Shown here one piece after another: positions 12,378 to 20,692 of a DNA stretch of 20,692 nucleotides (the first letter of the stretch is position 1; the number at the start of each line of letters is the position of its first letter). Source of the stretch: Lawsonibacter hominis (GTDB lineage Bacteria > Bacillota > Clostridia > Oscillospirales > Oscillospiraceae); the NCBI RefSeq assembly GCF_014287895.1, contig NZ_JACOPP010000038.1, positions 1 through 20,692 of the forward strand. Direction: 5' to 3'. The position numbers were made by a program, and so were the translations under genes. Under the pieces are notes generated by a model. It saw only the letters and a list, made by a program, of their open reading frames with translations, searched no databases and was not told the DNA's origin.

Positions 12378-12824
12378 ATGGAGAACGTTGTACACATCAA
12401 AAACGCCGTGCTGGCTGCCCTGGCCGCGTTCGGGACGTTTGTTGCAAATGCTTTGGGAGGGTGGGATGCCGCCTTGCAGGTGCTCATCGGGCTGATGGCG
12501 GCGGACTACGTGACCGGCCTGATCGTGGCCGGGGTGTTCAAGCGCTCCGGCAAGAGTGAGACCGGGGCATTGGAGAGCCGGGCGGGCTTTAAGGGCCTCG
12601 TGCGCAAATGTATGATTTTGATGCTGGTGTGGGTAGCCACCATGCTGGATTGCCTGACCGGTGCCGCCTACATCCGAACTGCCGTTTGCCTGTTCTTCAT
12701 CGGCAACGAGGGGCTGTCCATCCTGGAGAACACCGCGCTGATGGGGGTACCGTACCCGGCCTTTATCAAAAACGCCCTGGAAGCCATGCGGGACAAGGGC
12801 GACGGGGCGAAAACGCAGGAATAG
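12378..12824 (+). CDS. Phage holin (holin_4_1 / toxin-secretion family)
   Basis: A 148-residue membrane protein that would make holes in the host membrane at lysis and release the endolysin. Hydrophobic segments lie at about residues 9-27, 31-52, 75-95 and 98-115. The family marks are ADYVTGL at the end of the second segment, a polar loop, and GFKGLVRK before the third, matching the TcdE/Cp-1-like holin family. The C-terminus is short and charged. GAGGAGG (12364-12370) favours ATG 12378 (7-base gap) over the adjacent ATG 12375; a two-start arrangement adding one Met is possible. A strong terminator follows 6 bases after the stop. Confidence 0.88.
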   Translation: MENVVHIKNAVLAALAAFGTFVANALGGWDAALQVLIGLMAADYVTGLIVAGVFKRSGKSETGALESRAGFKGLVRKCMILMLVWVATMLDCLTGAAYIRTAVCLFFIGNEGLSILENTALMGVPYPAFIKNALEAMRDKGDGAKTQE

Positions 12825-12830
12825 AGTATT

Positions 12831-12870
12831 GGGGGCGCTGTGCCGGTACGGCGCGGCGTCCTCTTTTTTT
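12831..12870 (+). terminator. Very strong intrinsic terminator after the holin
   Basis: Bases 12831-12845 pair with 12849-12863 in a stem of up to 15 pairs with several G-U pairs and a 3-base loop (GTA), followed at once by seven Ts (12864-12870). The next gene's SD begins 5 bases later. It closes the lysis cassette. Confidence 0.92.
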
Positions 12871-12887
12871 ACGGAAAGGAGCCGGTT

Positions 12888-15317
12888 ATGGCGATTGTTT
12901 ACGGAGACTACCCCCTGAAAAAGAAGACCAACTCGTCCACCGTGTCCGGCAGCGGGAGCCAGAGCAGCTATGACCGCCGCAACGGCACGGCGGACGAGCG
13001 TTACACGCCGACGGCGGCACCGAGCAAGACGATCGACGACTACAAGAAGGACTACGCCGCCGCAGCCGCCCGCGGGGACGCCGCCGGGATGAAGGCGGCC
13101 AACGATGGGGCCAACGCCATCCGCACCGCGCAGGGGCAGGCGGCTCAGGTGGCCAGCAATGATATCGCAAGGGTGCAGTCCGGCGGCACGTCCGGCATGG
13201 TGTCCAATCCGGGCCGGTATGACGACGGGGGCTACTCCGGTAGCAGGCCCGTCCAAAAGCCTGCGTATCCCACGCCGTTGAAACCGGACATCGGGATCAG
13301 CAAGCCGGGGCAGACGCCGCAGCTCACACCGCTGAGTGTTGGAACCTCCGGTGTGCCTTCGTACACGCAGGCGGGCACGGACAGCTATGGGAAGACCATT
13401 GCCGATTACAGCCGGGATTACAACGACGCCAAAGCCCGCGGGGATGCGGCTGGGATGCAGCTGGCCAATGACCGGGCGAATGCCATCCGCCGCGCCGCCG
13501 GGCAGCAGGAGCAGTACGCCACGGAGGACATCAACAGGGTGGCCGGGGGGCAGTACCAGCAATATTACGCGAATAACGACCTGAGGGGGGTGGGGAACCT
13601 CTACCTGGGCACCATGGCCACCAACGAGCGGAACCTGGACGCGGCGGAGGCGGCGGGGAACACGATCCGGCTGGAGGACTATCTGCCCAACATTGTGCAG
13701 CTGGCGCGGAACACCGGCATGGACGTGGGCGTGGCCATCGACATGTTTGTGAACAACATCCGAAACGGCCGTGCGGTGGACGGCGGGGACGTTGGCGTGG
13801 ATTACGCGGCCCTTCAGAAGCAGTACAACAACATGGGCGCGTTCAACATGAACACCGAGGTCAACCGGTTTATCCGGGAGTACAAGAACAACGGCCTGCT
13901 CTACGACCCGGAGAGCGCCCTGTACGGGCAGAGCTACGGCGTGGGGCTGAACGCGGGCACCGGCGTGACGCGGGACCCGGTTACGGGGCAGCTCGTGCCC
14001 AATCCGACCGGGACGGCGGGTCAGACAGTTCCCTTTACCGGGGCGGGGAACGGGCAATCTGCTGCCCTGCCCACGACAGTGGGAACCGGGACGGGCGGTA
14101 CGGCGGGCAGCCTGAGCGGCTACGGCATTAACGACTACTCTGACTACATCGAGGCCATGAACCGGTATCAGCAGGAAGCTGCCCTGGCCGAGCTGCGGGC
14201 GGCTTACGAAAAGAATCTGGCCGGGCTGGACCGCACGCAGGCTTCCATCGCGCCGCAGTATGCCAGCGCCCGCAATCAGGCGGCGGCACAGGCGGCCATC
14301 CAGCAGCAGGCGTTCAACGAATACGCCGCGGCCAACGGCCTCAACACCGGGGTCGGGGGACAGGCGCAGCTTGCCTTCGGAAACGCCCTGCAGAACGACC
14401 TGTCCGGCATCAACACCGCCGAGGCCAACAGCATGGCCGATCTGGAGCTGCAGCGCAGCCAGGCGGAGATCGACTACAACAACGCCATCGCCCAGGCCCA
14501 GGCCGAGGGGAACTACCAGCTGGTGCAGCAGCTCTACCAGGAGAAGGTGCGGGTGGACGAGGCCTACCGGGAAATGATCGTGTGGCAGGCGGAGCAGGAC
14601 CTGGCCCGGCAGCAGATGGCCATCCGCCAGAACCAGTGGCAGCAGAGCTTTGACGCCAGCCAGAACCAGTATGCGCAGGAGCAGGCGCTCCAGACCGCCG
14701 CGACGCTGGCGCAGATCGGGGATTTTTCCGGCTACAAGGCCCTTGGCTATTCGGACGACCAGATCGCGGCCATGACGGCCTATTATCAGCAGAGCCGGAC
14801 GGCAAGCGAGCCGGTACTCTCCTACAGCCAGATGGTCAGCGCCATCGAGGCGGGGAACATCACGCCCAACGTGATGCAGGCCTACGAATATTACATGGGC
14901 ACTCCCTGGACGAATGGGACGGCGGCGCTGTACCAGAAGAGCACAGGCAAGTCTTCCAGAGGGGGCGGCGGAGGCAGCGGTACGTCCATGACGCTCACCA
15001 CGGCAAAGGCCATGGCGGAGGCGAAGCAGTTCACCGACGAGGTTGTGGACACGTTCCACAAGGCTGGATACAACGACGCGTATTTGACCGTCACATACGG
15101 GTACGACCCGGACAAGGGACAGCCGGATGCGCAGGAGACGGGCAGCTCGTCCGGTTATTACAATCTGGTGGCAAACCTGTCCCGGCTGGAGGACAGCTCG
15201 AATGCGTCTTCCGTCCCATCCAAAGCAAAAGCCCTGATTCAGTCGGCGTTAAATGCTGGGAGCATTACGGAAGATGATGCCAGGAAACTGTTGCGGCAGT
15301 ATGGATACGCTGTTTAA
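12888..15317 (+). CDS. Large internal virion / ejection-type protein
   Basis: An 809-residue protein with SD AAAGGAG (12875-12881) and ATG 12888; an in-frame upstream extension would pass through the terminator and is rejected. Two related repeats of about 35 residues lie near 48-82 and 170-204 (DDYKKDYAAAAARGDAAGM / ADYSRDYNDAKARGDAAGM, then AN..ANAIR). They are separated by a Pro/Gly/Ser-rich linker. Residues 425-620 are a Gln/Ala-rich helical region (ASARNQAAAQAAIQQQAFNE, LELQRSQAEIDYNNAIAQAQ). A Gly-rich hinge (GGGGGSGTSM) precedes a final domain with AKQFTDEVVDTFHKAGYND. Helical, Ala/Gln-rich proteins after the tail genes in short-tailed phages are usually injected with DNA. I recall similar proteins in gut clostridial phages but no characterised member. 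Confidence 0.65.
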   Translation: MAIVYGDYPLKKKTNSSTVSGSGSQSSYDRRNGTADERYTPTAAPSKTIDDYKKDYAAAAARGDAAGMKAANDGANAIRTAQGQAAQVASNDIARVQSGGTSGMVSNPGRYDDGGYSGSRPVQKPAYPTPLKPDIGISKPGQTPQLTPLSVGTSGVPSYTQAGTDSYGKTIADYSRDYNDAKARGDAAGMQLANDRANAIRRAAGQQEQYATEDINRVAGGQYQQYYANNDLRGVGNLYLGTMATNERNLDAAEAAGNTIRLEDYLPNIVQLARNTGMDVGVAIDMFVNNIRNGRAVDGGDVGVDYAALQKQYNNMGAFNMNTEVNRFIREYKNNGLLYDPESALYGQSYGVGLNAGTGVTRDPVTGQLVPNPTGTAGQTVPFTGAGNGQSAALPTTVGTGTGGTAGSLSGYGINDYSDYIEAMNRYQQEAALAELRAAYEKNLAGLDRTQASIAPQYASARNQAAAQAAIQQQAFNEYAAANGLNTGVGGQAQLAFGNALQNDLSGINTAEANSMADLELQRSQAEIDYNNAIAQAQAEGNYQLVQQLYQEKVRVDEAYREMIVWQAEQDLARQQMAIRQNQWQQSFDASQNQYAQEQALQTAATLAQIGDFSGYKALGYSDDQIAAMTAYYQQSRTASEPVLSYSQMVSAIEAGNITPNVMQAYEYYMGTPWTNGTAALYQKSTGKSSRGGGGGSGTSMTLTTAKAMAEAKQFTDEVVDTFHKAGYNDAYLTVTYGYDPDKGQPDAQETGSSSGYYNLVANLSRLEDSSNASSVPSKAKALIQSALNAGSITEDDARKLLRQYGYAV

Positions 15318-15329
15318 AAAGGAGACGCT

Positions 15330-18300
15330 ATGGCCATTGATTGGACGAAACTGGACAAACAGGACGATAATCTGAAAAAGCGCCTCAAACAGTTTGACCG
15401 TGGAGCCAAAACATCCGGAAAGGCGGAAGCCACGCGGTCTACCCCGACGGCAGACGCGGCCAAAACGCTGCTCTCCTCCGGGGTGAACCCGGTGGCTCCG
15501 CTCGCTCCTGCCGCACAGAGCGCGCGTACCGTGACCACCCTCCCAGTGATCCAGACCCTGCCCACCGTGGCCGACCGCAGGGCGGCGCGGGAGGACGCCG
15601 CGGCGCAGAAGAGCATCGTCCTGCTCCCGACCGCCGCGGAGAAAAAGGCGGCGCGGGAGGATTCCTACGCGCAGGGAACGATGCTGGACGCGAGCGGCAA
15701 TCTGGAGGCAAGAAAGCTGGCCGATGCGAAGGCACAGCGGCGGCTGGACGCGGCGCAGTACAACCTGAACCGGCGCAGCCGCATGGCCCCCTATGACCCT
15801 GAGACGGAGCGGGACTGGGCAGCCATGGGAGAGCGGGCGATGCAGGAAGAGCCGACCACCCCGTTTGCCCGTTTGAACAATGGGGCGGCCAGCTTCGGGC
15901 AGACCTTCGCCGCCGCGCCCGTGGTGATGCTGGACACGGCGAAGCAGTATCTGGCGAACAATGAGGAGGAAGCAGGCAACCCGGAGCGTCAGGCGGCCAG
16001 TCGCCGTCTGGCGCAGGTGGAAAACCAGCTGAAGTACACGGTCAACCAGTACAACCCGGCGTATCCCGCCCTCGTTGAGGAGCGGGACAGGCTGAGGGCC
16101 ATGCTGGAGGAGACGAAGGTGGATACGCCGGTCTCTCAGGATTCGACCGGTTCGCAGATGATGCTGCACGCCCTGCAGACGAAGGAGGACGCCCTGCAGG
16201 GCATGGAGGGCGCGCCCCGGTGGCTGGCCGAGCAGGGTCTCAGCATTGGACAGAACGCGGCGCTGCTTCCGCTTGGCCTGATCAACCCCGCCCTTCCGCT
16301 GGCGGCCATGGGCACAATCGCCGCGGCGGACAAGACGTTTGAGCTGAACCAGCGCGGCGTCGCGCCGGGCGAGGCGCTGGTGCGCGGATTGGCGGCAGGC
16401 GGCATCGAGGCGGCGACGGAAAAGATCCCGCTGGACAACCTGATGGATCTCATCAAGACCGGCGGGAAGAGCGCGCTGAAAAACCTTCTGAAGCAGGCGG
16501 GCGTGGAGGCCGGGGAGGAGAGCCTGTCCTATGTGATGAACTACATCGCGGACAAGGCAGCCCGCGACCCGGAAGCGGAGTTCTCCCTGTCTGAGCTGGC
16601 CAGCTCGGCGGGGGGCGGTGCCTTTTCCGGCCTTGTGTTCGGCGGCTTCGGCACGGCTGCCAACCGACTGCGTCAGCCGGTCAGCACCCTGCCCATGGTG
16701 GAGCGCACGGTGCAGGGCCTCCCCGGCTCGCCCTTTGAGAGCGCACAGGCGGTGCAAACACAGCCGGTCAACACCGATCCCATCCAGACAATGAACGCCG
16801 CTCCTGCGGGCGCTGTGGAGGCGGCAGGGCAAAATAAAACCGCATCCACGGGGGAGACGGGGAAAATCAACCCAGGGGCAAGGCCGACGATTCGTGAAAC
16901 AGTTGGCAGTATGCCGAGCGCAGAATATCAGGTGCCGCATATTTCCATGCCAGCAGAAGCGCTGGTTGATGAGGACGGCAGTCAGGTTACGGAAAGCAAG
17001 ATCCCGTCTGCAATACGGAAGTATATGAACCGATTGTTCCGAGGGAAGGTTTTGAGCGTAGGCCGGGACCATAAAGTCTACATAGACCGCGGTGGGATTC
17101 GTGAGTTCACATTCCCGGCACAGCGGTTTTCTGGTGAGCTAAAGACTGCAAAAATGACAGCCGGGGCCAATTTGAACAGTACGCTTGAACCTGCAGTATT
17201 CCTGCTGAATACCGTTGATGACGGTCACCATCCGGAGGCGACCGGAGGGTGGGACAATTTCTATGTAATGTTCCAGACGGAAACAGGCAAATACTCCGGG
17301 GTGGTAAAGACAAAGGTCACCGACCGAGGGCGCGTGTTCCATGACATTACCGAGATACAAAAAGAAGGAGACCCGTCCACCCACGGTGTCAACGGAATAA
17401 ATCCGCCGCCCGCTAGGACCGGGTCTCCCGAAGCCGGGCTTACCGACGGCAGCAACGGCATCAATGACACCGGAACATACCAAGCAAGCCCAACTTCTTC
17501 TGCCCCCATTATAGCAGATACATCCGCAAAGGGCAATACCCAGTATGCCCAAAATTCCGGTGGGCAAGCCTTTGATGACGGCGTAGGGGCCGCGAATGCG
17601 GGATTTGCCGGGGATTACAACCGTTTGCAGAACCAGTCGGAGCGCTTCCACCCGGAGGGCGAGAAGGCGGCCCGCCCGGTGGACGTTCCGGTGGAGGACT
17701 TCCAGGGGCGGAGCATCCCCAAGTCCGCAGCCACCGTCCTGGAGGCCGGGGCGACGCCGGACAGCGCGGTGGAGGTCATTGAACAGGCCATCGCCAACGG
17801 CGAGTTTTCGTTTGACCGCATCACGGATGAGGCGGCCCAAAAACGGGCGCGCCAGACCGTAGAGAGCAAGGGATGGGACGCTGCGCGGGAGTCCTTCCAC
17901 CAGCAGGCGGCGGGCGGGAAGGCAGGAAAGCACACGATGGCCCTTGGCCAGCTGCTGCTGAACAACGCAATGAACGCTGGGGACAGCCGGGCGGTGATCG
18001 ACATCCTGACCGACTACGCAACCCTTTCGACGCAGTCTGCGCAGGCCATGCAGGCGCAGAGAATGCTGAAAAAGCTTTCCCCGGAGGGCCAGCTTTATGG
18101 CATCCAGCGCAGCGTGGAGAACCTGCGCGGGGAGCTGGCGGAGCGCTATGGGGACAAGGCCCCGGACCTGAACATCGACGAGGCGCTTGTGGATCAGTTC
18201 CTGCAGGCGCAGGATCAGGCCGGGCGGGACGCGGCGCTGGATGCCATCCGGAAGAACATTGCCGACCAGATCCCGTCAACTCCGATGGACAAGTTCAACG

Positions 18301-20567
18301 CCCTGCGCTATCTCCGCATGTTGGGCAACTTAAAGACACAGGCGAAGAACTTAACGGGAAACGCCACAATGCTCGGTCTGCGCACCGTCAAGGATCGGGT
18401 TGCGGCGGGAATTGAGTTTGTGGTGTCTGGAGCTTCGAAGGGCAAGTACCAGAAGATGAAGGCGTTCGTCTACGACCCGGCGCTCTTCAAGGCCGCCTGG
18501 AACGACTACAAAGAGGTTCGGAGCGCTGCCCTTGGAGAGCAGAAGTACAGCTCCAGGAACGGAAGGTTCCCAAAAGAGATCGACGAAAAGCGCACCATTT
18601 TCAAGAACAACGGCGATTGGGGGACCCTTCCAACGAGCAGCCGGGCAGCCAAGGCGGCCCGGAAGGCGACCGACGTGCTGTGGACAGGACTGGAGGGTTA
18701 CAGAAAGGCAACCAATGCTGCCATGGAGTATGGGGACCTCCTGTTCTCCCGGATCAACTACGCCGACGCCATGGGCCAGTATCTGGCCGCTCACGGCGTG
18801 ATTGCAGACCAGATGGAGCGGGGGGCCGTGGACGCCGGGCTGCTGGATGATGCGAGGGCATACGCGATCCGCGAGGCCCAGCAGGCAACCTTCCGGGACA
18901 ACAACGCCGTCTCCGGTGCAATTGCAAAGATGGGCGGGGTATTCCGGAATCCGAAGAACGCAGCGGAGGCCATTGGAAATGCATCCGCGCAAGGCACGGC
19001 ACCCTTTCTGAAAACGCCCGCAAACGTTGTGGTGCGCATGGAGGAGTACAGCCCTCTCGGTCTGATCAACACTCTGGTCAACGGCGGGCGGCTGGCGCTG
19101 GGCAGCAAGAGCGTGACGGGGGCCGACATAGTGGACAGCCTGGCAAAGAGCCTGACCGGAACGGGCCTGTTTGCCCTCGGCGCCGCCCTGTATAACGCAG
19201 GACGGCTTGTGGGCGGCCCGGACGACGATGACGAGCAGGAAGAGCTGAACCTGTTGACCGGCGGGCAAAACTACGCCTATGTGGATGCGGAAGGTAACTC
19301 CAGCACTCTGGAGTGGCTGTCTCCTGCCGCCGGACCCATGTTCATGGGTGTGGAGTTTGCAAAGCTGGCCGGAGAGCGCGGTTATGATATCTGGGCCGTC
19401 CTTGAAGCTGCCAAATCCATCACAAACCCCATGTTGGAAATGTCCATGATGCAGGGGATCAACAGCCAGCTGGAGAGCATCTCCTATTCGGACGATCCGC
19501 TGACGGATCTGATGCTCAATTCGCTGGTCAGCTATCTGACGCAGGGCCTTACTTCTACGCTGGGGGGACAGATTGAGCGTACCTCCGAGGATCTTCGCAT
19601 GACCACATTCCGGGACAAGACGGCGGCTATGCCAACCGACGTGCAGCAGCGGCTTGGGAAGCTATCGGCCAAACTGCCGGGCTTCGACTTCCAACAGATC
19701 CCGTACATAGACGGCTGGGGACGCACGGAGAGCAACGGGACGCTTCTGCCGCGGGCTGTGGAAAACTTCCTTGCCCCCTGGTATTCCTCCCAGAAGAACG
19801 CCACGGAAGCGGACAAGGAGATCCAGCGGCTGCTGCGCGCCGGGCAGAGCGGCGTCGTGCCCAAGCGTACCCCACAGAGCGTCGAGGTTACCTACAAGGA
19901 GAATCCCAAGGATGCGGAGAATCAGAAGCGTTATCTGAACGCCGAGGAATACGTTTCCTACGCCACCGTGAAGGGGCAGACCTCATACGACCTGGCCATG
20001 GACATGATAAACAGCGACGAATACCGGAGCATGACCGATGAGCAGAAGGCCGAGGCGCTCAAACTGGCCTACGCCTACGCTGGGCATGTGGCGGCGGAGG
20101 AGGTCACGGACGGGAAGCACGAGAGCGAGGCGTATGTGGCGCTGGCACAGGCCGCAAAGAAGGAGCTTGGCCTGTCCGAGGCGGAGTACCTGCTGCTTTA
20201 TGAACAGTACCGGGGAGAACTCAACAAAGACAAGGTGCGCGAGGCATACCGGCAGGGGATGGATCCGGAAACCTATCTGGAGTACGCTTCCGGGAAGAGT
20301 TCCTACAATTCCGACGGTGAGGGCGGCCTGACCATAGCCGAAACCGCCAAGTCCATCCGGGAAAGCGGGCTGACAAAAGACCAGCAGGAACTCCTCTGGC
20401 TGGTCAGCTACCCGGAGTGGTCGGAAAAGGCAGACAAGGCCGGTGTTCCGATCTCGGATTACATCGCGTACAAGGCCGCGACCGCCGGGCTGAAGAAGTC
20501 GGCGGAGAAAAAGGCCGCCCTGATCGACGCCGGGCTGCCCACCTCACTGTACGACAAGATCGGCTGA
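15330..20567 (+). CDS. Giant internal virion protein with an inserted nuclease-like domain
   Basis: A 1745-residue protein starting 12 bases after the previous stop, with SD AAAGGAG. The N-terminal 170 residues are charged and helical, with a duplicated block (ADRRAAREDAAAQK / AEKKAAREDSYAQG). Hydrophobic, Ala/Gly-rich stretches at about 303-333 and 427-441 could cross a membrane. Residues about 520-680 form a compact alpha/beta domain (GKVLSVGRDHKVYIDRGG, NLNSTLEPAVFLLN, WDNFYVMFQTETGKYSGVVK) resembling phage BECR-fold (barnase/EndoU/RelE-like) nuclease domains of large polyvalent proteins. Long helical regions follow, with another hydrophobic segment near 1275-1290 followed by an acidic run (GGPDDDDEQEE). 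Size, membrane-like segments and position fit an ejection protein delivering enzymes with the DNA. The nuclease call is tentative. Confidence 0.65.
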   Translation: MAIDWTKLDKQDDNLKKRLKQFDRGAKTSGKAEATRSTPTADAAKTLLSSGVNPVAPLAPAAQSARTVTTLPVIQTLPTVADRRAAREDAAAQKSIVLLPTAAEKKAAREDSYAQGTMLDASGNLEARKLADAKAQRRLDAAQYNLNRRSRMAPYDPETERDWAAMGERAMQEEPTTPFARLNNGAASFGQTFAAAPVVMLDTAKQYLANNEEEAGNPERQAASRRLAQVENQLKYTVNQYNPAYPALVEERDRLRAMLEETKVDTPVSQDSTGSQMMLHALQTKEDALQGMEGAPRWLAEQGLSIGQNAALLPLGLINPALPLAAMGTIAAADKTFELNQRGVAPGEALVRGLAAGGIEAATEKIPLDNLMDLIKTGGKSALKNLLKQAGVEAGEESLSYVMNYIADKAARDPEAEFSLSELASSAGGGAFSGLVFGGFGTAANRLRQPVSTLPMVERTVQGLPGSPFESAQAVQTQPVNTDPIQTMNAAPAGAVEAAGQNKTASTGETGKINPGARPTIRETVGSMPSAEYQVPHISMPAEALVDEDGSQVTESKIPSAIRKYMNRLFRGKVLSVGRDHKVYIDRGGIREFTFPAQRFSGELKTAKMTAGANLNSTLEPAVFLLNTVDDGHHPEATGGWDNFYVMFQTETGKYSGVVKTKVTDRGRVFHDITEIQKEGDPSTHGVNGINPPPARTGSPEAGLTDGSNGINDTGTYQASPTSSAPIIADTSAKGNTQYAQNSGGQAFDDGVGAANAGFAGDYNRLQNQSERFHPEGEKAARPVDVPVEDFQGRSIPKSAATVLEAGATPDSAVEVIEQAIANGEFSFDRITDEAAQKRARQTVESKGWDAARESFHQQAAGGKAGKHTMALGQLLLNNAMNAGDSRAVIDILTDYATLSTQSAQAMQAQRMLKKLSPEGQLYGIQRSVENLRGELAERYGDKAPDLNIDEALVDQFLQAQDQAGRDAALDAIRKNIADQIPSTPMDKFNALRYLRMLGNLKTQAKNLTGNATMLGLRTVKDRVAAGIEFVVSGASKGKYQKMKAFVYDPALFKAAWNDYKEVRSAALGEQKYSSRNGRFPKEIDEKRTIFKNNGDWGTLPTSSRAAKAARKATDVLWTGLEGYRKATNAAMEYGDLLFSRINYADAMGQYLAAHGVIADQMERGAVDAGLLDDARAYAIREAQQATFRDNNAVSGAIAKMGGVFRNPKNAAEAIGNASAQGTAPFLKTPANVVVRMEEYSPLGLINTLVNGGRLALGSKSVTGADIVDSLAKSLTGTGLFALGAALYNAGRLVGGPDDDDEQEELNLLTGGQNYAYVDAEGNSSTLEWLSPAAGPMFMGVEFAKLAGERGYDIWAVLEAAKSITNPMLEMSMMQGINSQLESISYSDDPLTDLMLNSLVSYLTQGLTSTLGGQIERTSEDLRMTTFRDKTAAMPTDVQQRLGKLSAKLPGFDFQQIPYIDGWGRTESNGTLLPRAVENFLAPWYSSQKNATEADKEIQRLLRAGQSGVVPKRTPQSVEVTYKENPKDAENQKRYLNAEEYVSYATVKGQTSYDLAMDMINSDEYRSMTDEQKAEALKLAYAYAGHVAAEEVTDGKHESEAYVALAQAAKKELGLSEAEYLLLYEQYRGELNKDKVREAYRQGMDPETYLEYASGKSSYNSDGEGGLTIAETAKSIRESGLTKDQQELLWLVSYPEWSEKADKAGVPISDYIAYKAATAGLKKSAEKKAALIDAGLPTSLYDKIG

Positions 20568-20570
20568 AAA

Positions 20571-20618
20571 ATCCCCCGCCGCCCGGAGCATCGGCTCTTG
20601 GGTGGCGGGGGATGTTTT
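20571..20618. terminator. Long bidirectional terminator closing the late region
   Basis: ATCCCCCGCC (20571-20580) pairs perfectly with GGCGGGGGAT (20604-20613). Pairing continues inward through CCC/GGG to an inner GAGC/GCTC stem with an ATCG loop. GTTTTG follows on the plus strand; on the minus strand the stem is followed by TTTTT. It lies 3 bases after the giant gene. Confidence 0.88.
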
Positions 20619-20692
20619 GTGAGCAGAAATTTAAATGATAAAACTTTTGTTTTTTGAACGGTTTATGAGTTGACGTTCAATTCTTAATATAT
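20619..20692. promoter_or_regulatory. AT-rich end of window with a 7-pair dyad
   Basis: The base composition changes sharply to AT-rich after the terminator. TTGAACG (20654-20660) and CGTTCAA (20674-20680) form a perfect inverted repeat with a 13-base spacer, the size of a repressor or regulator site. A TTGACG box begins at 20670, but any matching -10 would lie at or beyond the window edge, so a promoter cannot be confirmed. No gene is visible in these 74 bases. Confidence 0.35.

Noticed and set aside
12078..15059. Very long open frame on the minus strand (993 codons)
   Set aside because: It runs opposite to clear genes including endolysin and holin; long antisense frames arise from GC-rich third-position bias. 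The protein is Arg/His/Val-rich without domains. The same applies to 2044-3723 and 6432-8180 on the minus strand.
20670..20692. Promoter TTGACG with TAATAT at the window end
   Set aside because: The boxes are only about nine bases apart; a real -10 would fall at or past the edge, so no promoter is claimed.

Overview
The window is a late (structural and lysis) region of a tailed phage or prophage. The module order is small terminase, large terminase, portal, scaffold, capsid, adaptor, stabilisation/nozzle-like protein, collagen-containing fibre, lysis genes and very large internal proteins, which fits a short-tailed (podovirus-like) virion. The DNA is visibly GC-rich, ribosome sites are strong AGGAGG types, and the proteins resemble those of phages from GC-rich gut Clostridia (Oscillospirales-like hosts). 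That host call is an inference from style; no host gene, integrase or lysogeny gene is in view.

Layout. 1-145: folded leader ending in a terminator-like hairpin. 146-5766: packaging and head genes (terS, terL, a small coiled-coil protein, portal, scaffold, capsid with an extra C-terminal Ig-like domain), closed by a strong terminator. 5767-6109: intergenic island with a 68-residue gene on the minus strand, its own consensus-like promoter, and a long inverted repeat. 6110-8342: head-tail adaptor and stabilisation protein. 8355-10728: tail fibre, then two tiny proteins that look like detached fibre-tip modules. 10729-11129: gene-poor by ordinary ORF criteria, but the densest regulatory block in the window. 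It holds two converging promoters with perfect TTGACA and TATAAT boxes, terminators at both ends, a 21-pair inverted repeat, a Shine-Dalgarno (SD) site locked in a GNRA-loop hairpin, and a 27-codon hydrophobic ORF. 11130-12824: lysis cassette (unknown protein, endopeptidase-type endolysin with a probable internal start, DUF4406-like protein, holin), closed by a very strong terminator. 12888-20567: two large genes, probably internal/ejection proteins; the second carries an inserted nuclease-like domain. A bidirectional terminator and AT-rich DNA end the window.

How it works together. Terminase packages DNA through the portal into a shell built by scaffold and capsid. Adaptor and stabilisation protein close the head, and the fibre and its small satellites probably contact the host. 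The two large proteins are probably ejected with the DNA. Holin and endolysin release progeny. Several strong terminators interrupt this late region with few visible promoters, which suggests read-through control such as antitermination.

The best candidate for an undescribed system is 10731-11080. It has the architecture of a type I toxin-antitoxin locus (small hydrophobic peptide plus antisense RNA), and its place just before the lysis genes also resembles the lambda pR'/6S RNA late-gene switch. A second candidate is a cluster of five small hairpins with an identical AGACCA loop, running from the scaffold leader into its coding sequence.
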